This document shows, piece by piece, positions 1 to 6,900 of a stretch of DNA of 11,142 nt. Numbering within the stretch: position 1 is the first letter of the stretch; each line of letters begins with the position of its first letter. The notes under the pieces were generated by a model. The model saw only the letters and a program-made list of their open reading frames with translations, was not told the origin of the DNA and did no database searches. Position numbers and translations under genes: made by a program. The stretch lies in contig JAZDGR010000073.1 of the NCBI GenBank assembly GCA_043806735.1, positions 1 through 11,142 on the forward strand. The letters are read 5' to 3'. The DNA comes from QYOJ01 sp043806735. Lineage in GTDB: Bacteria; Bacteroidota; Bacteroidia; Bacteroidales; FEN-979.

Positions 1-8
1 TTTGATGG

Positions 9-77
9 AGGCCCTGGTCTTCATATATCTTAAGTTTTTGGTGAAAGACTAACCTAAGATAATGATTATCAGGGCCT
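9..77. repeat. Nested inverted repeat / potential large stem-loop
   Basis: AGGCCCTG at 9-16 is perfectly complementary to CAGGGCCT at 70-77. Inside it, bases 26-36 can pair with 51-61 (11 positions, one A-C mismatch) around a 14-nt loop. Together they give a two-part stem: a GC-rich 8-bp base, an internal loop of 9 by 8 nt, then an AT-rich upper stem. It lacks the GC stem plus U-tract of a rho-independent terminator. It could be a structured RNA, a terminator or operator of a gene off the left edge, or an end of a lost element. The pairing is seen directly; the role is unknown. Confidence 0.35.
57..71. promoter_or_regulatory. Fur-box-like palindrome
   Basis: AGATAATGATTATCA contains a perfect 6-1-6 palindrome (GATAAT-G-ATTATC). 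It differs by only one base from the 7-1-7 Fur consensus TGATAATnATTATCA. It lies in AT-rich DNA, where such palindromes also arise by chance, and it overlaps the inner stem of the inverted repeat. If real, it would govern a gene outside the left edge; no gene in the window starts close to it. Confidence 0.25.
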
Positions 78-240
78 TAACTACATTTATTTAGAATTTT
101 TATAAAAAAGATATTAACATTAAAATATTGATTTACTAATAGTTAAAAAAGTTCACACGGCAAATACTTGTCTTAATTTTGACCATCAATTAATCTTCGA
201 AATCTCAATATTATCAATACTTTTATTGCACAATCTCAAT

Positions 241-519
241 TTACCAAAGTAGAATTAGTATCTTTGAATATTTGACAGGGATTTTTCCGGAATAAATGAA
301 GGTTTTATTAAACCAGCCCAGCAACTGGGAATGTTTTGATGATTCAAATTTATAGCCGAGAGCTAACGCCTGAAGCATGTAAAACATGCTGTAATAAATC
401 CGGTTCATGGCGCCCCTGAACATGTTGTTTTGTATTAAAAATTCAGCTTCCAGCGCAGTTGATCTCGCTTGTTCAATTCGATAGATTATCAACTGATTCC
501 TGCTCTCTTCAGTAATCAT
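241..519 (-). CDS. HEPN-domain protein, C-terminally truncated (MNT-HEPN pair)
   Basis: This 92-residue protein resembles the N-terminal two thirds of the small HEPN family (PF05168-like), the toxin-type partner of MNT nucleotidyltransferases. The helical region with NRIYYSMFYMLQAL (residues ~39-52) and the KHS motif followed by a phenylalanine/lysine helix (~62-73) match the family pattern. Usual members run about 120-130 residues and continue after 'GKIP..Y.KIL' into a helix carrying an R-x-x-x-D-Y type motif. Here the frame ends at 'KILILLW' and that segment is missing. A different minus-strand frame just downstream (about 190-250) reads LRLCNKSIDNIEISK, vaguely like the lost tail, so a frameshift is possible. 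Its ATG overlaps the nucleotidyltransferase stop (ATGA), implying translational coupling. HEPN domains are often RNases; whether this truncated one is active is doubtful. Confidence 0.7.
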   Translation of the reverse strand: MITEESRNQLIIYRIEQARSTALEAEFLIQNNMFRGAMNRIYYSMFYMLQALALGYKFESSKHSQLLGWFNKTFIYSGKIPVKYSKILILLW

Positions 520-824
520 GCGTGAATTCCCTTTTCGATGGCATTGATAAACAGAGGTTCTTGCCCTTTGAGTGTGTGATTTCGTTCATTTTGTGATAAA
601 AGATACAGATCAAACAATACCTGGTATTTCAATCCCACGTCAAATGCTTTATCAAAAACCTGGTTCTGATATTTCCAGTCACAATCATCTTTGATAAGGA
701 TAAGGATATCATAATCTGAATCTTCCGATGCCTTCCCTGATGCCTGAGACCCAAATAAAATGACATCCTGAATATTTTCACCGAATTGAGCGAGCAAGGC
801 AATCTTCAACTCCTTTAAAATCAT
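516..824 (-). CDS. MNT-type nucleotidyltransferase domain protein
   Basis: This is a minimal DNA polymerase beta-like nucleotidyltransferase of 102 residues from the ATG at 824. The catalytic signature is complete: GS at residues 25-26, then D37 and D39 (SDYD), and a likely third carboxylate at D72 in VLFDLY. In MNT-HEPN toxin-antitoxin systems the MNT protein is the antitoxin and adds AMP to the HEPN toxin. That role is inferred here from the 4-nt overlap with the HEPN gene that follows. A TTG six codons upstream (842) would extend the frame, but the ATG is the better start and leaves a normal helix before the GS motif. No Shine-Dalgarno sequence is visible. A stand-alone nucleotidyltransferase role cannot be excluded, since the partner is truncated. 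Confidence 0.8.
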   Translation of the reverse strand: MILKELKIALLAQFGENIQDVILFGSQASGKASEDSDYDILILIKDDCDWKYQNQVFDKAFDVGLKYQVLFDLYLLSQNERNHTLKGQEPLFINAIEKGIHA

Positions 825-914
825 GACAGCATTCACGGGCAATTGAATGTTTTAAATTAGTTCTTCAAAAATACAAAAACCTTCTGAACAAGTGCTCTTC
901 TTTGCAATTCTAAT

Positions 915-1220
915 TCATGTTCGTGCCTCCCTGATCAGTTTATCTAGAATTTCCGGTTCCCCTATGTTCGATCTCCTGAGGAGCTGAAGCCAATAAAGGG
1001 TTTCGTCACTTTCCTCTTCGACGATTTTTAGTTTGTTTATGAAATCCCGGGGGGATTTTGATCTTCGGGCAGCACGGTAATTTGCACCAACTGAAGAGGA
1101 GGAGCGAAGTATTTGATCAGAGACAATCCGGATAGCTCTGGTATCCGGCAAACCTTCAACAAAATTCATAATGCTGACCGTGAAGATCAACGTTCGTTCT
1201 TTTAAATCCATTGGTTTCAT
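915..1220 (-). CDS. Four-helix-bundle protein (IVS/S23-like), clipped C-terminus
   Basis: The 101-residue product belongs to the four-helix-bundle family first seen in 23S rRNA intervening sequences. The diagnostic stretch is IVSDQILRSSSSVGANYRAA (~32-51), followed by a charged helix with SPRDFINKLKIVEEE and ETLYWLQLL. Family members of this subtype are about 115-125 residues and finish with a fourth helix after 'LIREANEL'. Here the frame stops right after LIREART. The +1 frame continues with EHELELQRRALVQ, so a small indel may have removed the last helix. The cellular function of the free-standing family is unknown. An alternative ATG lies three codons in (1211). Upstream sits a leader shared with the second four-helix-bundle gene of the window (see 1221-1263). 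It is followed after 90 bases by the MNT-HEPN pair on the same strand. Confidence 0.75.
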   Translation of the reverse strand: MKPMDLKERTLIFTVSIMNFVEGLPDTRAIRIVSDQILRSSSSVGANYRAARRSKSPRDFINKLKIVEEESDETLYWLQLLRRSNIGEPEILDKLIREART

Positions 1221-1263
1221 AAGCTTTTTATTCCTTAATCAACCAAACCACCAAAAGGTTATA
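1221..1263 (-). promoter_or_regulatory. Conserved four-helix-bundle leader, copy 1
   Basis: Read on the minus strand this is TATAACCTTTTGG (1263-1251), 9 nt, TGATTAA (1241-1235), 14 nt, then the ATG at 1220. The same two blocks with the same two spacings occur in front of the other four-helix-bundle gene at 8180-8222. The AT-rich first block, 30 nt ahead of the start codon, is placed like a promoter core, although it is not a clean TAnnTTTG box. The sharing is seen directly; the promoter role is inferred. Confidence 0.5.
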
Positions 1264-1280
1264 CCCTGACAAGAAAAAAA

Positions 1281-1297
1281 TTTGTACTTTGTACTTT
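1281..1297. repeat. Heptamer tandem repeat TTTGTAC (2.4 copies)
   Basis: Two exact TTTGTAC units (1281-1294) plus TTT abut and partly overlap the stop codon (1296-1298) of the TlpA-like gene on the minus strand. Just inside that gene a second short 7-bp pattern, GTCCCTG/GTCCCTC-like, lies at about 1304-1317. The position, a 7-bp period at a stop codon beside a four-helix-bundle gene, mirrors the larger arrays at 7776-7807 and 8266-8331. With only two copies, chance is possible. Confidence 0.4.
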
Positions 1298-2669
1298 ACA
1301 GCAGTCCCTGGTCCCTCAACGCCGCTTCCAACTCCCGGTAGCTGATCGGTTTTGCAAGAATTTTCTTGTCTTTGTCGAGCAAAAACATCGTCGGGGTGGC
1401 GTAAATGTTATACAGATCGGCCGGTTTGCTGTCAAATCCTTTCAATTCCGACGCGTTGATCCAGGGTAGCTTTTCATCCTTGATGACCTGCAGCCACGCA
1501 CTTCGGCTGGTATCGATCGATACGGCGAGGATTTCGTAGCGTTTCTGTTTCTGGGCATCGTAAAGCGCTTTCACCTTCGGCAGTATTTCCATACAGTGTC
1601 CGCATTCACTTGACCAAAAGATCACCAGTGTAAATTCAGCCGGGATCGATGATAAGTTCACCTGTTTCCCCTTGGCATCCGGAAGTTCGAAGTCCGGCGC
1701 CGGCTGTCCGATCGCGATTTTTTTAAAGGTATCGAGCTTTTTCTGCAACGCCGATTTCCGTTCCGAATCCTCGCAGGCAAAGGGATCCTGGAAATTTTCG
1801 GCCACATAGGTGATCACATCTTCAAAATGGTATTTGTCAAATCCGCTTACCAGGTAGTCAAGGAGAAACTTGAACACCTCGGGGTTGACAGAAGCGGCAT
1901 TGAGCATCAGGGTGACTGCCTTGATGAATTCGGCTTCCAGTTGCTTCTGCGTAAATCGGTTATCACTGTATAGCGCCAGGTATGAGATCGCCTTGTTAGC
2001 CCAGGCGTTGCTGCGTAACAATGCGCTATCGTTGAAGTTTAACCGGTCGAAATAATGCTGCTTCAGATAGGTCAACCGCAATTTCGGCGGAAGCGAAGCG
2101 GGAAGATACGGGGTTCGGTAAAGTGCGAAGATGCGGATCGCATATGACCCGGGATTACCCTCCTGCAGGGAATCCAGCCTCGTTTCCTGTTCCTCCTGGA
2201 TAGCCTCATACTCCGCGGCTGCCTGGAAGTAAAAGGGATCCTGTTGTGGATAATAATCGAGTACCGGCTGGAGCAATTCCAGCTTCATCTGGTTAGTCCG
2301 GTCTAATGCCAGGTACGGGTAATACAGCAAATTTTCGACGGATTCCAGGATCCGAAGGCTGTCGCCAGGATACTCTGCCTGCGTCTGGAGCCGTATGTTC
2401 TCCCGGTTAAAAACAAGGTCAATGAATTTGTCTTTTCCCCAGTTCAGCCGGTACATGCCGGGAGCCAGCGAGGAGGGAAGCGAAAAGGAGAAGGTTCCAT
2501 CGGCATCGGTCCGGGTTGAATCCACCACCGAATTTTTCTCTCCATAGAAATTCAGCAGATAAAGTGTTTTTTGCGGCAGGTTTCCAATCTTTCCCTGCAG
2601 CATAAAAGCCGGTTGAGCTTTCCCGCAGAAAGGCCCAGCCAGCATAAACAATAGGATGATCTGTTTCAT
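1296..2669 (-). CDS. TlpA-family thioredoxin-like protein with CGHC motif, secreted
   Basis: This 457-residue protein starts at the ATG at 2669. A TTG five codons upstream (2684) is less likely, because the ATG gives a clean signal peptide (MKQIILLFMLAGPFCGKAQ). After the signal comes a DUF4369-like beta-rich region (~25-95), then a long helical linker (~100-310). The C-terminal AhpC/TSA-Redoxin type thioredoxin fold starts at IGQPAPDFELPD. The redox motif is CGHC (C356 and C359, in SSECGHCME), and the cis-proline loop is ATPTMFLL. Such proteins reduce or isomerise disulfides in the Bacteroidota periplasm. CGHC is the active site typical of protein disulfide isomerase and differs from the WCGPC of the upstream gene. 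It lies 23 nt downstream of that gene on the same strand, probably one transcript. Substrates are unknown. Confidence 0.85.
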   Translation of the reverse strand: MKQIILLFMLAGPFCGKAQPAFMLQGKIGNLPQKTLYLLNFYGEKNSVVDSTRTDADGTFSFSLPSSLAPGMYRLNWGKDKFIDLVFNRENIRLQTQAEYPGDSLRILESVENLLYYPYLALDRTNQMKLELLQPVLDYYPQQDPFYFQAAAEYEAIQEEQETRLDSLQEGNPGSYAIRIFALYRTPYLPASLPPKLRLTYLKQHYFDRLNFNDSALLRSNAWANKAISYLALYSDNRFTQKQLEAEFIKAVTLMLNAASVNPEVFKFLLDYLVSGFDKYHFEDVITYVAENFQDPFACEDSERKSALQKKLDTFKKIAIGQPAPDFELPDAKGKQVNLSSIPAEFTLVIFWSSECGHCMEILPKVKALYDAQKQKRYEILAVSIDTSRSAWLQVIKDEKLPWINASELKGFDSKPADLYNIYATPTMFLLDKDKKILAKPISYRELEAALRDQGLL

Positions 2670-2692
2670 TCCGGAAAGAACCAATCCTGAAA

Positions 2693-3796
2693 TTATTTTA
2701 CCGGTCCAAGCACCTCTTCCAGCTTCTTCATCAGGTCTTCACCGCGGAGGTTCCGGGCAATGATGATTCCGTTCTGGTCAAGTAGCACATTGGAAGGAAT
2801 GGAATTGATACCGTAAAGCTTGGCCGCCTGGTTATTCCAGTACGCCAGATCCGATACCTGGTTCCAGGTCAGGTTATCTGCCTTGATGGCTTCAATCCAT
2901 TTTTCACGATCCTTGTCGAGCGACACGCCCAACACGTCAAATCCCTTTTTGTTATACGCCTGCCAGGCACTGACCACATTCGGGTTCTCCGCACGGCACG
3001 GCCCGCACCAGGATGCCCAGAAATCCACCAGCAACACCTTCCTTTTCAGAGAGGAAAGCGTCAGCGGATTTCCCGCGGTATCGTTTTGGGCAAAATCAGG
3101 AGCCGGCTGGCCAATCTGAACGGCTTTTAGGATATCCACCCGCTCCTTCAGCTTCTGGTAATAGGGTGAACTGTTCAGATTGGTGTCGATGATCAGCGTC
3201 ACCTCTTCCAGCTCCGGAAGTTCAAACTGGTAGGCATTCCGGATGATCAGGTAAGGAGCTATCACACTCGTGTTATGCTCTTTGGCAAAGGCGATCATGG
3301 CCGTTTTCGTTTTGGCTTCGGCAGCCTCGTACAACGAATCCAACCTGGCCATCGCGATCGTATCGTCTGCCTCACTGGCTAGCCGGTATTCCTTGTAAAT
3401 GCCCTCCAGTTCTTCGTTGATGGGTTTTACCTGCTCCAGGAACATCTGATACTTGTCCTGCGTCGAAGATCCGCTGATTTTGGTGGCATCCAGACTGTCG
3501 GGGAAGATCTCGACAGCAATTCGGGCATTCTCCACAAATAAAGGAACGTAAATTTTGGAATCCTCCATGATCAGGTAGTACTCTTCCGGTGAATTGATCT
3601 GGCCTTTAAATTCGAATTTCCCGCCTGCGATGGTAGCCGAATCCAGCTTGATCCACTCCCCGGCATCTTGTTTCTGAAGAAAGATTTTTCCCGAATCGAC
3701 TCCGGCAATGGTTCCGGAGATAGAGAACTGGTTTTTCGGTCCACAGGAAGTCGACCCGAGTATCAGGGCAATGAAAAGTATTAGAAGATTTTTCAT
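2693..3796 (-). CDS. TlpA-family disulfide reductase with WCGPC motif, probable lipoprotein
   Basis: This protein has 367 residues. The N-terminus is a hydrophobic signal ending in GSTSC (C18), an imperfect lipobox typical of Bacteroidota, so it is probably membrane-anchored. Residues ~23-115 form a DUF4369-like beta domain (FSISGTIAGVDSGKIFL). A helical segment (~115-225) follows, then a thioredoxin fold opening with IGQPAPDFAQND. The active site is WCGPC (C264, C267) and the cis-proline loop is NSIPSNVLLD. The role inferred from the family is thiol-disulfide reduction in the periplasm, for example cytochrome c maturation or keeping exported proteins reduced. It is the first gene of a probable two-gene operon with the CGHC protein behind it, and is divergent from the mannosidase. 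No cytochrome or cytochrome-maturation gene is nearby to fix a substrate. Confidence 0.88.
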   Translation of the reverse strand: MKNLLILFIALILGSTSCGPKNQFSISGTIAGVDSGKIFLQKQDAGEWIKLDSATIAGGKFEFKGQINSPEEYYLIMEDSKIYVPLFVENARIAVEIFPDSLDATKISGSSTQDKYQMFLEQVKPINEELEGIYKEYRLASEADDTIAMARLDSLYEAAEAKTKTAMIAFAKEHNTSVIAPYLIIRNAYQFELPELEEVTLIIDTNLNSSPYYQKLKERVDILKAVQIGQPAPDFAQNDTAGNPLTLSSLKRKVLLVDFWASWCGPCRAENPNVVSAWQAYNKKGFDVLGVSLDKDREKWIEAIKADNLTWNQVSDLAYWNNQAAKLYGINSIPSNVLLDQNGIIIARNLRGEDLMKKLEEVLGPVK

Positions 3797-3839
3797 AGAT
3801 GTTTTTTTTGTGGTTTGGCAATGTGATTCTTAAGTGGGG

Positions 3840-3847
3840 CAAAGTTC
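3840..3847 (-). promoter_or_regulatory. Possible -7 box of the TlpA operon
   Basis: On the minus strand GAACTTTG matches the Bacteroidota -7 consensus TAnnTTTG at 5 of its 6 defined positions and lies 43 nt ahead of the ATG at 3796. No clear -33 TTTG was found at the usual distance, so this is a weak call. Confidence 0.25.
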
Positions 3848-3909
3848 GGAAACTTTTATGAACTTCACTCACACCGTTTGAAAAAAGCACCAATATGTGC
3901 GATTTGACG

Positions 3910-3917
3910 TATATTTG
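3910..3917 (+). promoter_or_regulatory. Probable -7 box of the mannosidase gene
   Basis: TATATTTG is an exact match to the Bacteroidota -7 consensus TAnnTTTG. A TTTG lies at 3877-3880, but 29 nt away, longer than the usual 17-23, so the -33 element is not convincing. If this box is used, transcription starts near 3925, downstream of the ATG at 3895. That supports the GTG at 3943 as the real start codon of the mannosidase. Confidence 0.35.
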
Positions 3918-3942
3918 GTTCATCATTAAAACCTGTACTTCC

Positions 3943-6900
3943 GTGGAGAAAAGATCTTGCCTCATCTGGATTGCGATTGCCTGCTTCATTCAATTGCAGA
4001 TTCGGGCTCAGACCCCGTATACCCCAAAATATGACCTTTCAAAAACTCCGGTACTTTATACCGTCGGGTATGCCCACCTCGACACCGAATGGCGGTGGGA
4101 TTACGAAGAGACCATCAACGACTTCCTCAAAGCCACACTGGACGAAAACTTCAGCCTGTTTAAACAATACCCCGCATATGTTTTCACTTTCACCGGAGCC
4201 CGCCGGTACAGGATGATGAAAGAATATTACCCCGAGAAATACCTGGAATTGAAAAAATGGGTTTCCCGTGACCGGTGGTTTGTTGGAGGGTCATCTGTTG
4301 ACGAATGCGACCCCAACGTACCTTCCCCCGAATCGATCCTCCGCCAGGTGCTTTACGGAAACAACTATTTCCGCTCGGAGTTCGGCAAAGAGAGCGTGGA
4401 TTTCATGCTTCCCGACTGCTTCGGCTTCCAGGCTCATTTCCCGAGTATCCTGAATCACTGCGGACTCAAAGGCTTCTCTACGCAGAAGCTGGAGTGGGGT
4501 TCAGCCGCTGGAATCCCCTTCAACATCGGGAACTGGACCGGTCCGGATGGAAAAGGGATTGTCGCCGCATTGAATGCCACTACTTACACCGGCTCAATTC
4601 AGCCCCGGCTTGACACCGTAACATACTGGGTCAACCGGGTGATGGAGAACGGAAAGAACTATGGCGTATACGCCGATTACCGCTATTACGGAGTGGGCGA
4701 TGTGGGCGGAGCTCCCCGGGAAGAAGATGTTCAACATGCTGTGGAGAGCCTGGATCATCCCGACAGCAAAATCCAACTCTACCTCTCCTCCAGCGATCAG
4801 CTTTTCCGTGACCTCTCCCCGGAACAGGCGCGGCAACTCCCCTCCTATTCGGGTGATCTCCTGCTGACCGAACATTCGGCCGGATCAATCACCTCGCAAG
4901 CCTATATGAAACGCTGGAACCGGAAGAACGAACTGCTTGCCCAGGCTGCCGAACCCCTGGCCGTAATGGCCGATTGGCTCGGCGCCATCCCCTATCCCAG
5001 AGAACGGCTCAACCAGGCCTGGTGGCTGGTGTTGGGTTGCCAGATGCACGATATCCTGCCGGGCACATCCATCCCGTCGGCCTATGAATACGCCTGGAAC
5101 GATGAGGTTTTGGCGATGAATCTCTTTGCCTCCGTGCTGCAAAGCTCCGCCGGCGCCGTGATCCGCGCTTTGGATACCCGGGGGAAAGGCATCCCGGTGG
5201 TTGTTTACAATCCAGTCGCCATCGAACGGGAGGATGTAGTGGAGGCGGAACTGGAATATCCTCAGGGGACGCCTGCCTTCATCCGGGTGACAGGCCCCGA
5301 CAGCGTTGAAGTCCCTTTCCAGGTCACCGTCCGCACAAAAACCGGACTTACCATCCTCTTTATTGCCCGTGTGCCTTCGCTGGGACTTTGCTGTTTTGAT
5401 GTACAGCCGGCTGAGACCCCTCCGGAGATCTCCCCCGGCGTGAGGGCAGGAAGGCTTAGCCTCGAGAACGAAACCTACCGGGTCCTGATCGGAACCAGCG
5501 GCGACATCAATAGCATCGTGGATAAACGGCTGGAGAAAGAGCTTCTTTCCGGCGATCTGAGACTGGAATTCCTGAAAGAACATCCCAGGTATTGGCCTGC
5601 CTGGAACATGGACTGGAACGACCGGAAGAACCCTCCTACCGGGTATGTCGCCGGACCGGCAAAAACCACCCTGGTGGAAAATGGCCCGGTAAGAGCCACG
5701 TACAAGATTGAACGTGTCGCGCACAACTCTGTCTTCACACAATGGATCCAGCTTTCGGCAGGAGAAGCAGGAAACCGGATCGTGGTGCGCAACGAGGTGG
5801 AGTGGCAATCCAAAGGAGTCAGCCTGAAAGCCTCCTTCCCCCTGACAGCTAAAAACCCGATGGCGACATACAATCTCGGGCTCGGCGCCATTGAACGACC
5901 GACCAACCATGAAAAGAAGTACGAGGTCCCGTCGCGGGAGTGGTTCGACCTCACCGACCGTTCAGGCAAATTTGGAGTGACCATCCTGGAGGACTGCAAA
6001 TTCGGGTCAGATAAACCCAACGACTCTACCCTTCGTCTGACACTTCTCTATACCCCTCAATCCAATGAATACCACGATCAGGCCACCCAAGACTGGGGAA
6101 TACATAACTTCACCTACGGCATCTACGGGCATGCGGGCGACTGGCGAAACGGTTTATCGGAATGGCAAGGCAGGTTTGTCAACCAGCCCCTGATTGCCTT
6201 TCAGGCTTCCTCCCACCCTGGATTTCTGGGGAAAACGATTTCCCTGGCTTCCGTAAATAACCCCCAGGTTGATATCCGGTGCTTTAAAAAGAGTGAAAAC
6301 GGCAAGTTTGCCATCATCCGGATGCAGGAGCTGTTCGGGAAAGCAGCAGCAAATGTAACCCTCAATGTTCCGGGCAACATCATGACGGCCAGTGAAGTCG
6401 ACGGCCAGGAACGGACGTTGACGGATTTTGTCCCCTACAAAGGGATCCTGCGTTTCAGTCTCTCCCCGTTTGAATTGAAAACCTTTGCCCTGAAACTGGA
6501 AGACCCTGCCGAAGCTTTATCCCCGCCTGTGTCCATTCCCATGGCTATCCTTTACGACCAGGATGTCGTCTCCCCGGATACCGCCAGAAGTGAAGGCAGG
6601 TTCGGGCAGACCTCAGTCAGCATTCCTGCGGAACTGTTTCCCGACACCCTCGTGGTTGACGGGATCTTTTTCGACCTCGGCGGAAGTGCGGTTGGCCAGA
6701 ATAGTGTACTGACATGTAACGGACAAAAGATCCTGCTTCCCAAAACCGGGCAGTACAACAAATTGTACATCCTTGCTTCGGCTACGGCGGACACGTCCGG
6801 ATTATTCCGCACGGGCAAGGTTAAGGAAATCCTCCCCATTGAGGGATTCGACGGAAATATCGGTCGGTTTGACACACGCCATTGGGATCGTTTCGGCCAG

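Larger units (their letters stand above)
1..240. other. AT-rich gene-free stretch at left edge
   Basis: No credible coding frame is visible on either strand. The stretch is strongly AT-rich with many stops in all frames. It holds a nested inverted repeat near its left end (9-77) and, from about 190 to 250 on the minus strand, a possible out-of-frame relic of the C-terminus of the truncated HEPN gene. I see no tRNA or convincing rho-independent terminator. Confidence 0.5.

Noticed and set aside
3606..3989. 127-codon minus-strand frame over the intergenic region and the start of the TlpA gene
   Set aside because: It overlaps the well-supported WCGPC protein gene in another frame and both promoter regions; no domain is visible.
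4885..5910. 341-codon open frame antisense to the mannosidase gene (also 5475-6020, 4594-4888 and 6552-6974)
   Set aside because: These mirror the codon pattern of the GH38 gene, have no recognisable domains and low-complexity composition; they are shadows.
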